A DNA stretch of 64,000 nucleotides from Pyramidobacter piscolens. Its GTDB lineage: Bacteria; Synergistota; Synergistia; Synergistales; Dethiosulfovibrionaceae. Shown piece after piece: positions 34,193 to 43,001 of the stretch. Location of the stretch: NCBI GenBank assembly GCA_004558205.1, contig SFDM01000004.1:68088-132087 (forward strand), in the 5' to 3' direction. Both the position numbers and the translations under genes were made by a program. Each line of letters begins with the position of its first letter. Position 1 is the first letter of the stretch. The notes beneath the pieces are model-generated. The model was not told the origin of the DNA. It saw nothing but the letters and a program-made list of their open reading frames with translations, and made no database searches.

Positions 34193-34257
34193 GCGGCTTC
34201 AAGCATGGCCCGGATCGAAAAAAGACGTCATACAAATTTGAACAGGAGGGGCAGATC

Positions 34258-34584
34258 GTGAACGAAAAAAAGAACAAAATTGATCCAAATAGCCGGAATT
34301 ATGATTTTAAAAAGGACATCGACGTAGACCCCCGCTTCGAGGTGTGCCAGCGGGAACTGATCATCAGCTTCGGAATTTTCGTCCTCTTTGCGGCGGTCAT
34401 GCTGTTTGTGGTCTTTGTCGTGGGCGGCGGCAATCCTCGGGAATACTCCTATATTTGGGGAATGCCTGCCTGGTATTTCTGGGTTTTTGTCGTCTGCGCC
34501 GCTACCGCCGTGGTCGTGTCGGTCGTTTTGGATAAGTGCTTCCGGCATATGAGCCTCGAAGCGGAAGGTGAACTGGAAGAGTAA
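34258..34584 (+). CDS. Small membrane subunit of a sodium:solute symporter
   Basis: 108 residues, GTG start behind AGGAGGGG. A charged N-terminal tail of about 32 residues precedes two helices (about 36-60 and 73-92). Its place before an SSS symporter matches the YhdT-type subunit at 6882, although the sequence is quite diverged and longer. Probably an accessory subunit. Confidence 0.7.
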   Translation: MNEKKNKIDPNSRNYDFKKDIDVDPRFEVCQRELIISFGIFVLFAAVMLFVVFVVGGGNPREYSYIWGMPAWYFWVFVVCAATAVVVSVVLDKCFRHMSLEAEGELEE

Positions 34585-34618
34585 TCCCCATCATCGCGAG
34601 AAAGAGGAGGAAAACAAC

Positions 34619-36106
34619 ATGGAAGTATCAGCCTCAACCAAAATCATCGTTCTTGCCGTCTTTGCGCTGTACACGGCCATACTGTTAGTCGTGGGTTACC
34701 TTTACAAGAAAAAGCTGGATCAGCAGAAAGACCATTACGTCGAGAACTTCTATACCGGCGGCCGCGCCATGGGCCCGCTGCTGGTGGCCATGATGGTCGC
34801 TGCCGGCATATGCAGCGCCGGCACCTTCGTCGGCTCTCCCGGCAAGATCTACAGCGGCGGCCTCTCCTGGGCGGCAGTCGTCCCCGGGCAGATGCTCATG
34901 AATCTCATGGTCCTCGGCGTCATCGGCAAGAAGATCGCCATCGTCTCTCGCCGCTCCAACGTGCAGTCCTTTGTGGGGCTGCTTTACGACCGCTACGACC
35001 GGAATAAGCTTCTGGCGCTGATTTCCGCCGTGATCATGCTGGCCTTCGTGGGCTATTACACGGCGTCCCAGTTCATCGGCGGCGGACGCCTCTTCGAAGT
35101 CATGACCGGCATCCCCTATTGGGTCGGGCTCGTAGCCTTTACCGTCGTCGTGATCGTCCTCGCGGCGTTCAGCGGACTGCAGGGCGTGGCGGCCGCGACA
35201 GTCGTGCAGGGTTCCATTATGACCCTGGCCTGCTTCCTTCTGCTGTTCCTCGGCTTCGGCTACTGCGGCGGCGAACAGGCGTTCCGCACTATCGCGGAAC
35301 AGAACCCCAACCTGGTCTCCGGCAAGGCCCTTTACAGCCCCTTGATGATGCTGAGCTACTTCATGACCTTCGGATTCTTCAACCCCGGTTATCCCCACGC
35401 GGTCATCGGCTGCATGTCCTACAACAGCACCCGCAAGATGAACACCGCCATTAAGATCGGCGTGGTGCTGGTCGCCGTCTGGAGCCTCTCCCTTTCCCTG
35501 CTGGCCGGCGTCATTCGCAACGCCTTCCCCGGCCTGCCCGTTTCCGACTACGCGCTTCCCACGCTGGCCGTGGCCGCCCTGCCCCATTGGGTCGCCGGGC
35601 TCACGCTGGCCGGCGTGGTAGGCGCTCTCCAGTCCACCGTCGGCACCATGGTGATCGTCATGAGCGCCTCCGTAGTGAAGGACGTCTACCAAACCATGAT
35701 CAACCCCGGCGCGTCGCCCAAGACCATGAAGACCATGACCAACGTCTCCACCGTGGCGATTACGCTCGCGATCTTCGTCCTGTCCCTCACGCCGCCCGAT
35801 AACCTGCAGAACGTGGTCATTTACGCGGTCGGCGGCATGGTTTCCGCGTTTTACATTCCCCTGATGCTGGGCCTGTACTGGATGCGCACCAACGAATGGG
35901 GCGCGCTGGCCGGCATGATCGGCGGCCTCGCCACCTACCTGCTCAACGGCATGGGCATCGTCAACTGGAAGATGGGGATGGAGTCGATCGTCATCGGCGT
36001 CATCATATCGCTGGTTCTGACGGTCGCGGTCAGCCTCGTGACGCCCAAGACACCCTATCACATCATCGACCGCTGGTTCTCCCGCCACCCCCAGCCCATG
36101 GAGTAA
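34619..36106 (+). CDS. Sodium:solute symporter (SSS family)
   Basis: 495 residues with about 13 helices. VENFYTGGRAMGPLLVAMM and AAGICSAGTFVGSPGKIY are the SSS signatures and parallel the symporter at 7139. The ATG at 34619 follows GAGGAGG; an upstream extension in frame overlaps the small subunit and is rejected. It lies behind a D-aminoacylase gene, so N-acyl- or D-amino acids are the likely cargo. Ends at a strong bidirectional terminator. Confidence 0.88.
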   Translation: MEVSASTKIIVLAVFALYTAILLVVGYLYKKKLDQQKDHYVENFYTGGRAMGPLLVAMMVAAGICSAGTFVGSPGKIYSGGLSWAAVVPGQMLMNLMVLGVIGKKIAIVSRRSNVQSFVGLLYDRYDRNKLLALISAVIMLAFVGYYTASQFIGGGRLFEVMTGIPYWVGLVAFTVVVIVLAAFSGLQGVAAATVVQGSIMTLACFLLLFLGFGYCGGEQAFRTIAEQNPNLVSGKALYSPLMMLSYFMTFGFFNPGYPHAVIGCMSYNSTRKMNTAIKIGVVLVAVWSLSLSLLAGVIRNAFPGLPVSDYALPTLAVAALPHWVAGLTLAGVVGALQSTVGTMVIVMSASVVKDVYQTMINPGASPKTMKTMTNVSTVAITLAIFVLSLTPPDNLQNVVIYAVGGMVSAFYIPLMLGLYWMRTNEWGALAGMIGGLATYLLNGMGIVNWKMGMESIVIGVIISLVLTVAVSLVTPKTPYHIIDRWFSRHPQPME

Positions 36107-36154
36107 TACTATAACCATCAATAACTCGCTTGCTCGACAACACAGGAAAGAACG

Positions 36155-36200
36155 AAAAGAGCGCCGGCAGCCTTCTAGGAAGGCTGCCGGCGCTCTTTTT
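36155..36200. terminator. Bidirectional terminator, 20-bp perfect stem
   Basis: AAAAGAGCGCCGGCAGCCTT (36155-36174), a 5-base loop and its complement (36180-36199), then T. It separates convergent genes. Confidence 0.92.
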
Positions 36201-36264
36201 CGCTGGTTATTTATAGGCCCGTTCCAAGATCGGTACTGCCATAGGCCGGCGATACTGCGGAGGG

Positions 36265-37614
36265 TTACAGCGCAAAGAGGTCATTCAAGGCTTCGGTCAT
36301 CGTGGGATGAGTGTAGATACGGTCTCTCAGCTCTCTGTAATCCAGATCAAAATCCATGGCCAGCTTGAGCAGGTTAATGATCTCGTAGGACTCGGGGCAC
36401 AGCAGCGCCGCGCCGATGATGCGCCCGCTTTCGGCGTGGACCAGGGCTTTCAGAAAACCCTCTGTATGGCGCAGCACCTGAGCCTTCGGAACGGCCGCCG
36501 TAGGAATTTTAAAAACCCTGAAGGGAAGTCCCTGAGCCGCGGCCTGCTCTTCCGTCAGTCCCACGCGGGAAAGAGGCGTGTTCATAAACACGCTGTAGGG
36601 CAGGTTAACACGGTCTTTTAACGTGAAATGGCCTCCGCCAAGCTGCGAAAGGATAATTCGAGAGTCGTCCAGCGAGACAAAGGTAAATTGAGGACCGCCG
36701 TTGACGTCGCCCAGGGCCCAGATCCCCGGCACCGCCGTTTGCAATAGTTCATTCACGGGAATTGCACCGCGGTTTGTCAGGGCGATCCCCGCTTTTTCAA
36801 CGTTCAGCCCCTCCGTGGCCGCCTTGCGCCCCGTGGCAAGCAGCACCGCGTCTCCAGGCAGCACAGCGCTGACGCCGTCCCGCTCGTAGACCAGCGAAGC
36901 CCCTTCCAGCCGCACTGGCTTGGCGCCCAGTATAAAGCGCACGCCCTGCTTTTCCAAAATGCTGCGGATCTCCAGTGCCACGTCACGGTCTTCTTTGGGA
37001 AGGAAGGCGGTGCCGTCTTGTACGACCGTCACCTCTGCCCCGAAAAGGGAATACATCGAAGCAAATTCCATGCCGATATACCCCGCGCCGATCAGGGTGA
37101 GGCGGCGAGGAAGCTTTTCCTCGTCCATAAGGGTTCTGCTGGTATAAACATGAGGATTGTCAATGCCTTCGATGGGGGGCAGCACGGTCTCCGAGCCTGT
37201 ATTGACGAAGACCCGGGAGGACTCGAGAACCGCCTTTCCGCCGCTGGTCAGGGACACTTCAACGCTCCTGTCGGACAGGAAGCTCCCCAAACCGTCATAG
37301 ATAGAAACGCCAGGCAAATTTTTCAGTTTCTCGTAGTTCTTTCGGCGCAGCAGAGCCGTGACCCGGCGTTTCTCCTGAATCGCCGCGGCATAGCGCTCGG
37401 CCTTTCTCTCAAAGGGATCGCCAGAGTGGAGACGTGCCTCGGCCGCGCTGGTCACCAGTGACTTGGAGGGGATACAGCCTACGTTGATGCAGGTGCCGCC
37501 ATACATCTCAGCGGATTTTTCCACAAGAGCCACGGTCTTGCCCTGCTTTGCGAAAGCGGCCGCCAGCGTTTTTCCTGCTTTGCCAAAACCAAGTATGATT
37601 GCATCGTAATTCAA
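36265..37614 (-). CDS. FAD-dependent pyridine nucleotide-disulfide oxidoreductase, RclA-like
   Basis: About 449 residues. The TTG at 37614 is chosen because AAGGAG lies 8 bases upstream and the protein then begins NYDAIILGFGKAGKT, the FAD-binding GxGxxG region. The redox-active disulfide is in GGTCINVGCIPSK, an NAD(P)-binding GAGYIGMEF follows near 170, and the C-terminal dimer interface ends IYTHPTMTEALNDLF. That tail and the missing lipoamide-operon partners point to RclA/YkgC-like or mercuric-reductase-like enzymes rather than dihydrolipoamide dehydrogenase. It follows an Rrf2 regulator by 5 bases, suggesting redox or metal stress; the substrate is unknown. Confidence 0.85.
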   Translation of the reverse strand: MNYDAIILGFGKAGKTLAAAFAKQGKTVALVEKSAEMYGGTCINVGCIPSKSLVTSAAEARLHSGDPFERKAERYAAAIQEKRRVTALLRRKNYEKLKNLPGVSIYDGLGSFLSDRSVEVSLTSGGKAVLESSRVFVNTGSETVLPPIEGIDNPHVYTSRTLMDEEKLPRRLTLIGAGYIGMEFASMYSLFGAEVTVVQDGTAFLPKEDRDVALEIRSILEKQGVRFILGAKPVRLEGASLVYERDGVSAVLPGDAVLLATGRKAATEGLNVEKAGIALTNRGAIPVNELLQTAVPGIWALGDVNGGPQFTFVSLDDSRIILSQLGGGHFTLKDRVNLPYSVFMNTPLSRVGLTEEQAAAQGLPFRVFKIPTAAVPKAQVLRHTEGFLKALVHAESGRIIGAALLCPESYEIINLLKLAMDFDLDYRELRDRIYTHPTMTEALNDLFAL

Positions 37615-37619
37615 TCTTA

Positions 37620-38039
37620 TCACTCCTTCGTTCCGAATATGCGATCGCTGATATTCGCGATAGTCTCGCCTTCCAGCCAATCCATACACTTCAGGTTCAG
37701 CGTATGATAAAGCTGATCCATGATCCTCCCCATGCCCGACGAAATCAGGCATTCCTTGTTCATGTCGCCGGAGCGCCAGTTCATGGAAATAGGTTCTTCC
37801 GCAAGGGCCTGCATCACCTGTTTCAGCGTCACCACACCGGTCATAGGCAAACAGCGGTATCCGCTTCCCTTTCCGCGTTCAGCCTCCACCAGGCCGGCGT
37901 GATGAAGTTTTGACAGAACTTTCCTGACTCGGGCAGAATTGGTGCAGATGTTGCCGGCCAGTTCCGCGCTGGTGGTAAAACGCTGTGTATGCAGCAGATA
38001 GACCAGTGCGTGCACTGCTAGAGGAAATTCCGCTTTCAT
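37620..38039 (-). CDS. Rrf2-family transcriptional regulator
   Basis: 139 residues with an Rrf2 winged helix (FTTSAELAGNICTNSARVRKVLSKL). Three ATG codons stand in a row; the third (38039) has the best distance to AGGAGG. Only two cysteines lie in the region where IscR binds its cluster (KECL and LKCM), so Fe-S binding is doubtful. It is in one unit with the flavoprotein gene, whose ribosome site overlaps its end. A dyad over its promoter suggests autoregulation. Confidence 0.88.
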   Translation of the reverse strand: MKAEFPLAVHALVYLLHTQRFTTSAELAGNICTNSARVRKVLSKLHHAGLVEAERGKGSGYRCLPMTGVVTLKQVMQALAEEPISMNWRSGDMNKECLISSGMGRIMDQLYHTLNLKCMDWLEGETIANISDRIFGTKE

Positions 38040-38142
38040 CATCATGCCTCCTTTGGCGGCAGCGCTCATGCCGCCGTCAACGTCACGGCGCTGTGTCCGT
38101 GCTGACAATGCCCTCTCTTTTTTAATCATGACTTTTTCATAT

Positions 38143-38174
38143 GTAATTGTATCAGTTACTTTTAACTTTATCAA
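38143..38174 (-). promoter_or_regulatory. Promoter and operator-like dyad of the Rrf2/flavoprotein unit
   Basis: Minus strand TTGATA (38169-38174), 17 bases, TACAAT (38146-38151). The dyad GTAATTG-TAT-CAGTTAC (38143-38159, one mismatched pair) covers the -10, a usual place for Rrf2 binding. Confidence 0.7.
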
Positions 38175-38214
38175 GGGCCTTTTCACAGTTGCCCAGAGAA
38201 AAAACAACATAAAA

Positions 38215-38255
38215 TAAAGGCCGAGGTCCCCCGCAAGAATGCGGGAATCCTCGGC
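38215..38255 (-). terminator. Terminator of the KAS III-like gene
   Basis: GCCGAGG (38220-38226) pairs with CCTCGGC (38249-38255), with a CCCGCA/TGCGGG inner stem. On the minus strand it is followed by CTTTATTTT. Confidence 0.75.
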
Positions 38256-38352
38256 TTTGTGCCAGGGTTATTATTCCATAAGCCTCCAAGCGCTTATGGC
38301 GGCGCCGATGCTGAGACACCGCCAGCGTTTCACGACAAGACTCAAATTCCCG

Positions 38353-39369
38353 TCAGTTCCACTCGATCACCGCCGCGCCCCAGGAGAGGCCGACGCCGAA
38401 GCCTGAAATGAGCACTTTCATGCCCGGCTTCAGGCGGCCTGAAGCGGCGCATTCGCCCAGGGCGATGGGGATCGTGGAGGATACGGTGTTCCCCTTGTCC
38501 TCCAGGGCGATCACGAACTTCTCCTCGGGGATTCCCAGATGCTCGCGAAGGCAGTCCAGCATGAGCTTTGTGGCCTGATGGAACACCACCAGGTCCATAT
38601 CGTCCATGGTGCAGCCCGCCTTCTCGAGGACGCGGGCGATCGAACCAGGCTCCTCGGCCAGCGCGAACTCGAGCACCTTCGGGCCGTCCATGAACAGGTT
38701 TTCCTTGCAGCGCACGTTGCCAAACCGGTTGATCTCCAAGGCCGAGGTCTGGGGCGAATAGGGCATGGCCGACGCGCCGGCCTCGATGATCAGCATGTGG
38801 GAACCGCTGCCGTCGGTGCACAGGTCGAAGGCGGCGACCCGATCGGCTTCGGACGCCTCGAGAAGCGTGGCCGTAAAGCCGTCGCCGAAAATGGTACGCG
38901 TAGCCTTGTCCTGCTCGTTGATGTAGCGCGTCACCAAATCGCCCGTCATCAGAAGCACCCGCGAGGCCAGACCGCCGCAGATGAAACCACGGGCAATGGC
39001 CAGGCCGTAGACGTAGCCCGAGCAGCCCAGATCGTAATCGAAAGCGCCGCAGGTCTTTTTCAGCCCCAACCGGTCGTGGACGATGCAGGCCGTGGCGGGC
39101 AGGATATAATCCCTGGTTTCAGTGCAGACGATCAGCATGTCTATGCTGTCCCTTGAAATATGGGGGTGTTCCGCGAAGAACTTCTCGCCGGCCTGCGCCA
39201 GAAAGTCGGACAGCGGCGCGCCCTCGGCAATATGGCGCTGGTTGACTCCCGTCTTGCTGTAAATTTTGTTCGGCGTCCAGGCGCCGAATTCCCTCACCAA
39301 ATCTTCATTGGTCTCTATCTTCTCCGGCAGCAGCCAGGAGATGGCCTTTAAGGTCATACCTCTGTTCAT
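38353..39369 (-). CDS. 3-oxoacyl-ACP synthase III (FabH)-like protein
   Basis: 338 residues with the complete KAS III triad: C116 in LGCSGYVYGLA, H264 in VFHQATKLM and N294 in KGNTVSSTIP. It condenses an acyl-CoA with malonyl-ACP or performs a related Claisen or acyl-transfer reaction. It is a stand-alone gene without fab neighbours, and the region near 190-230 is diverged from housekeeping FabH, so it may act in a branched-chain, HMG-CoA-like or secondary pathway. The start at 39369 is the track-consistent ATG; an in-frame ATG lies 4 codons later. Confidence 0.85.
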   Translation of the reverse strand: MNRGMTLKAISWLLPEKIETNEDLVREFGAWTPNKIYSKTGVNQRHIAEGAPLSDFLAQAGEKFFAEHPHISRDSIDMLIVCTETRDYILPATACIVHDRLGLKKTCGAFDYDLGCSGYVYGLAIARGFICGGLASRVLLMTGDLVTRYINEQDKATRTIFGDGFTATLLEASEADRVAAFDLCTDGSGSHMLIIEAGASAMPYSPQTSALEINRFGNVRCKENLFMDGPKVLEFALAEEPGSIARVLEKAGCTMDDMDLVVFHQATKLMLDCLREHLGIPEEKFVIALEDKGNTVSSTIPIALGECAASGRLKPGMKVLISGFGVGLSWGAAVIEWN

Positions 39370-39542
39370 CTCTCGTCACCCTCAAAACGTCAGAAAATAA
39401 ATTACAAACAGGTTTTAATACCTAGTAATAAATTTTACCCTCTGACTGGTTATTTAGCAACGCCTTATTACTTACATAAGAAGACGCGGCAAAAAAGAGC
39501 CCGCATCGCAGCACTGACGCCCTCATAAAGCAAAATTGAGGG

Positions 39543-40982
39543 TTATCGTTCTCCCGCCTCAGACACTGGGACTATAAAAAGATCTTCCAGAGACAGCAGT
39601 GTGACCTCACCGTTTTTTTGTTTTTCGAGCAAGCCCTCGGAAAAACCACTCTTTGAGAAAATATAATAGAAGCATTCATCATTGGCATTCGTGAAAACGG
39701 AAGCGTAGTTCTGAATCAATTCCAGCTCATTAACGCCGATCCGCTCGTTTTTATACTTGCAGGAACCGATGATAAAACGCTTCCCCGCTTTTGTGTTGCT
39801 CGCCTTAGAAGCGAGGACAACGATATCGAGCTGTACTTCTTTCTTCTTTTCGGGATGGGTTCCCCACCACTCGCCAATTTCGCTGATTTGAACCGGCAGG
39901 TTGTCGGCATAATGAATCAGATAGTGCTTACAGATGTCTTCAAACACCAATCCCATATAGTCTGAAAGATAGCTGCCTACGGCCGAGTCATATATTCTAT
40001 CCATCGTTCCGGAGATGACGGCCATCATATTTGCCGGCACAAAACGGTACCAGAATCGGAAGAAGTTATCCCTGATGCGGTAAATGTTCCTTCGCTTCGA
40101 CTTATCAACGACGGGCTCTATCTTTTGTACAATTCCAAGTTCCATCAGGACTTTGATATACTTTGTACATTGAGGCGTGTCGATTCCCGATTTCATGGAA
40201 ATATCATTTAGCCGCGTCGCGCCTCCGGCGATAGCGGTGATGATGGAGTTATACGCCGCGGGTTCGCGCAGTTCCTGCTTCAAGAGATTTTCGGGCTCCT
40301 CGAAGAGATAGGCCGAAGTATCAAAAAGGTTCTCAAGCAAAGCTTCCCTGACATGGCCCCGAACGTCCAGCTTATTGATATAGTGGGGCACGCCGCCGGT
40401 AATGCCATAGATCAGGGCATTCTCGGCAAAGGATAACTCGGGATGAAATTTTGCGCTGTCCAGATAGCTCAAAGGCTCAAGTTTAAACTGCGCCGTCCTC
40501 CTGCCAAAAAGCGGGCTCTTTTCGCTCAACACCTCCTTTTCCATAAAACTCATGGATGAACCGCAGAGTATAAGAAAAAGCCTGCTGTCGCCCCAGTCAT
40601 GATCTAAAAGGTGCTGAAGCCTTGAGGGAATAGAATCATCCGCTTTGACGAGGTAGGGCAGTTCATCGATGACAAAGATGATTCTTTCTGATTTTGCGAT
40701 TCTGGAGATCTCCTGAAAAGCCGCGTCAAAGGACGAATAGACCGGCGCTTCCACAGCGCCGGGATTGAGATAGGCGTGAATCGCCTTTGACAGGCCTGCG
40801 AGATTCCCCTGTGCGTTTGTGTTTAAAGCCGGGAAATAGATCCTGGGCTTATCCCTTGTGAACTCATTGATCAACGCGGTTTTCCCGACTCTTCTCCGCC
40901 CATAGATGACGATACATTCAAGGCCGCCTTTATTATAACGCCTATTCATCTTTCGCAATTCCATCTCTCTGCCGAGGAACAT
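39543..40982 (-). CDS. AAA-type ATPase with C-terminal DUF234 domain
   Basis: 479 residues. Walker A is YGRRRVGKTAL, Walker B is FVIDELPYL, and a winged helix lies near 255-300. The C-terminal DUF234 part carries D(I)V...GSCKYK, resembling a PD-(D/E)xK nuclease core. Such Arch_ATPase/DUF234 proteins are common, patchily distributed and of unknown function. The gene is clearly poorer in GC than its neighbours, suggesting transfer. A palindromic operator array lies just upstream. A link to mobile-element or defence biology is only a possibility. Confidence 0.85.
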   Translation of the reverse strand: MFLGREMELRKMNRRYNKGGLECIVIYGRRRVGKTALINEFTRDKPRIYFPALNTNAQGNLAGLSKAIHAYLNPGAVEAPVYSSFDAAFQEISRIAKSERIIFVIDELPYLVKADDSIPSRLQHLLDHDWGDSRLFLILCGSSMSFMEKEVLSEKSPLFGRRTAQFKLEPLSYLDSAKFHPELSFAENALIYGITGGVPHYINKLDVRGHVREALLENLFDTSAYLFEEPENLLKQELREPAAYNSIITAIAGGATRLNDISMKSGIDTPQCTKYIKVLMELGIVQKIEPVVDKSKRRNIYRIRDNFFRFWYRFVPANMMAVISGTMDRIYDSAVGSYLSDYMGLVFEDICKHYLIHYADNLPVQISEIGEWWGTHPEKKKEVQLDIVVLASKASNTKAGKRFIIGSCKYKNERIGVNELELIQNYASVFTNANDECFYYIFSKSGFSEGLLEKQKNGEVTLLSLEDLFIVPVSEAGER

Positions 40983-41001
40983 GAAAAAGGCCTCCTTCTC
41001 T

Positions 41002-41049
41002 TACTATCTCATGAGATAGTATCTTACGAGATAGTATCTCATGAGTATA
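41002..41049. promoter_or_regulatory. Operator array upstream of the DUF234 ATPase gene
   Basis: A perfect 20-bp palindrome (41002-41021, core CTATCTCATGAGATAG) is followed by a second GAGATAGTATCT at 41028-41039, 15 bases from the first at 41013-41024, and then CTCATGAG. Two or three overlapping dyads lie 20-65 bases before the start codon, the position of an autoregulatory site. Confidence 0.65.
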
Positions 41050-41089
41050 TTGCGTCATCGGTTCAGAAAAGTCAAGAACAATTCTTTTC

Positions 41090-41254
41090 ATACTACTTTG
41101 CTATAAAAACGCAAAATAGGCACAGCGGGGACGGCACAGGGGTATCCGCCAAGCGAGCATGGGCAGGCCGAAGGCCGAGATAGTTTTTAGCGGCTGGATG
41201 CCCCCCGGGTCGGCCCCGGCCCCCAATTAAGCCGTTTAGCTGCGAAAGCAGTAT
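41090..41254 (-). repeat. Family B dispersed repeat, full-length copy (reverse)
   Basis: 165 bases with ends ATACTACTTTGC and, on the other strand, ATACTGCTTTCGC. The interior matches the copy at 48349: AGCTAAACGGCTTAATTGG, CTATCTCGGCC, TTTTGCGTTTTTAT. Confidence 0.75.
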
Positions 41255-41291
41255 CACATCTTTTTCCCGCCTGTGAAGGGGATACACAGAA

Positions 41292-41345
41292 AGAAGGCGC
41301 AAGATCCCGCGGCAGCAAAGGATCTTACGCCTTCTCTTTTTTAAG
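41292..41345. terminator. Terminator hairpin downstream of sdaAA
   Basis: AGAAGGCG-AAGATCC (41292-41307) pairs with GGATCTT-CGCCTTCT (41320-41335). The plus side runs into CTTTTTT; the minus side (after sdaAA) has CTTTCTG. Probably works in both directions. Confidence 0.7.
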
Positions 41346-41420
41346 ACGGAATTTCTGCAAGCGATCTTCCCGCTCCAAACGCTTTCCAGCGCTGTTTTTT
41401 CAGCCTGGAAAAAGAACGCA

Positions 41421-42293
41421 TCAGAGCTTGGAGCTGGAATAGGTTTCAGCGAGCTTTTTGGTCAGGGCCTTGGCGGTCGGAGTCATGGCGCAGCCGCCGC
41501 GGGCGGTTTCGCGCAGCGACGGGGGCAGGGCGCGGCCCACGTCGCCCATGGCGTCCACGACCTCGTCGGGCGGGATGATGGACCGGATCCCGGCCAGGGC
41601 CATGTCGGCGGCGATGGCTCCGAGGGCCACCAGGGAGCCGTTGCGTTTCACGCAGGGCGATTCCACAAGGCCCGCCACGGGGTCGCAGGCAAGGCCCAGG
41701 ATGGACTTGAGCGCCAGCGCCGCAGCGTGGGCACAGGCTTCGGGAGATCCGCCCTCCATATGGCACAGCGCGGCGGCGCCCATGGCGCAAGCCACGCCGC
41801 ACTCGGCCTGGCAGCCGCCGGCAGCTCCCGCCAGGGTCGCCCGGTTGGCGGCGATTTCGCCCACGGCGGCCGCCACGATCAGCCCCTCGAGAAGCTTTTC
41901 GTCGCTGCCCTGCCGGACTTCCTGCCAGGCGAAGAGCAGCCCCGGCAGAATCCCGCAGCTTCCGGCGGTAGGCGCGGCGACGATGCGCCCCATGGAAGCG
42001 TTGCAGGTGCCGAGAGCCACGGCGATCTGGCTGGCGCGCCAGACGAGCGTCCCCGAAAGGGGCTCGAGACGGGCGGCGGCGTATTTGCCGCGGTCGTCGG
42101 CAATCAGCTTGGGACGCCAGTCGCCCTCCAGCGCCCCTTCGACGGTCCGGCGCAGCACGCCAAGGCGCTCACGCAGGGCCGACTTCACAGCGCCGGCATC
42201 GGTCATCTGCTCTTCGGCGTCAAAACTCAAAATCGCGTCGGGCAGCGGCTTTCCGGCGGCCGCGACCGTCAAAATCTCTTCAAAAGAACGCAT
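41421..42293 (-). CDS. sdaAA: L-serine dehydratase, alpha subunit
   Basis: Carries the oxygen-sensitive Fe-S cluster that deaminates L-serine to pyruvate and ammonia. CNASMGRIVAAPTAGSCGIL, GGCQAECGVA and GLACDPVAGLVE-PC hold the conserved cluster cysteines. 290 residues, the usual alpha-subunit length. Its ATG overlaps the sdaAB stop by one base. Last gene of a unit with two carbamoylase-type hydrolases. Confidence 0.95.
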   Translation of the reverse strand: MRSFEEILTVAAAGKPLPDAILSFDAEEQMTDAGAVKSALRERLGVLRRTVEGALEGDWRPKLIADDRGKYAAARLEPLSGTLVWRASQIAVALGTCNASMGRIVAAPTAGSCGILPGLLFAWQEVRQGSDEKLLEGLIVAAAVGEIAANRATLAGAAGGCQAECGVACAMGAAALCHMEGGSPEACAHAAALALKSILGLACDPVAGLVESPCVKRNGSLVALGAIAADMALAGIRSIIPPDEVVDAMGDVGRALPPSLRETARGGCAMTPTAKALTKKLAETYSSSKL

Positions 42294-42976
42294 CAGGCTT
42301 CTCCTCCCTGATCGGAATTGACGAGCAGGATCACCCGCTTGCAGGCGGGGATCGTCCTCTCGATCTGTTCCGCCAAATCGGCGGGAACGCGGCCGTCGAG
42401 GCTGAAGACGGCCGCGGCCATGTCCCCGCGGGCGCGGCGGTTCAGTTCCATCTTCGCGAGGTTCAGCCCCCTGCGGTAGAGCTCGCCCGTGATGCCGGCG
42501 ATCACGCCGGGCACGTCGCGGTGAAAGGAGATCAGCGAGGGCATGTCGAAGGAGACCTTCAGGGGGAACCCATCCACCTCCTGAAGCTCCACCGCGCCGC
42601 CGCCCACCGATGCGCCCACGATCTCGGTCCTGTCGCCGCCGTCGGTCATCAGGACGCGCACCGAGTTGGGATGCGCGCCGTCCACCTCCTCAGAGTCGAA
42701 ACTGAACTTCAGCCCCGCCTCCGCGGCGGCTTCAAAAGCATGAGGAATGCGAAGGTCGTCGGGGTTCATGCGGAGCAGTCCCGCCACCAGCCCCCTGTCG
42801 GTGCCGTGCCCCCAATAGGTCGCAGCGAAGCTTCCGCGCAGGAAAAGCCGAGCTTCCCCCAAGGGGCGCTGCCAGCCCCAGATACGCCGCGCCAGCATGC
42901 CGATGCGCACGGCACCGGCAGTGTGGCTCGACGACGGCCCGATCATCACGGGCCCGATAATATCCATCAGAGACAT
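42293..42976 (-). CDS. sdaAB: L-serine dehydratase, beta subunit
   Basis: 227 residues. IIGPVMIGPSSSHTAGAVRIG at the start is the beta-subunit signature, and an ACT-like domain with PGVIAGITGELYRRGLN lies at about 150-215 and should bind serine. Together with SdaAA it forms the two-part anaerobic-type enzyme. It begins 25 bases after the carbamoylase gene at 43002. Confidence 0.95.
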   Translation of the reverse strand: MSLMDIIGPVMIGPSSSHTAGAVRIGMLARRIWGWQRPLGEARLFLRGSFAATYWGHGTDRGLVAGLLRMNPDDLRIPHAFEAAAEAGLKFSFDSEEVDGAHPNSVRVLMTDGGDRTEIVGASVGGGAVELQEVDGFPLKVSFDMPSLISFHRDVPGVIAGITGELYRRGLNLAKMELNRRARGDMAAAVFSLDGRVPADLAEQIERTIPACKRVILLVNSDQGGEA

Positions 42977-43001
42977 CTGTCAGTCCATCCCTTCCCGCGC
43001 T

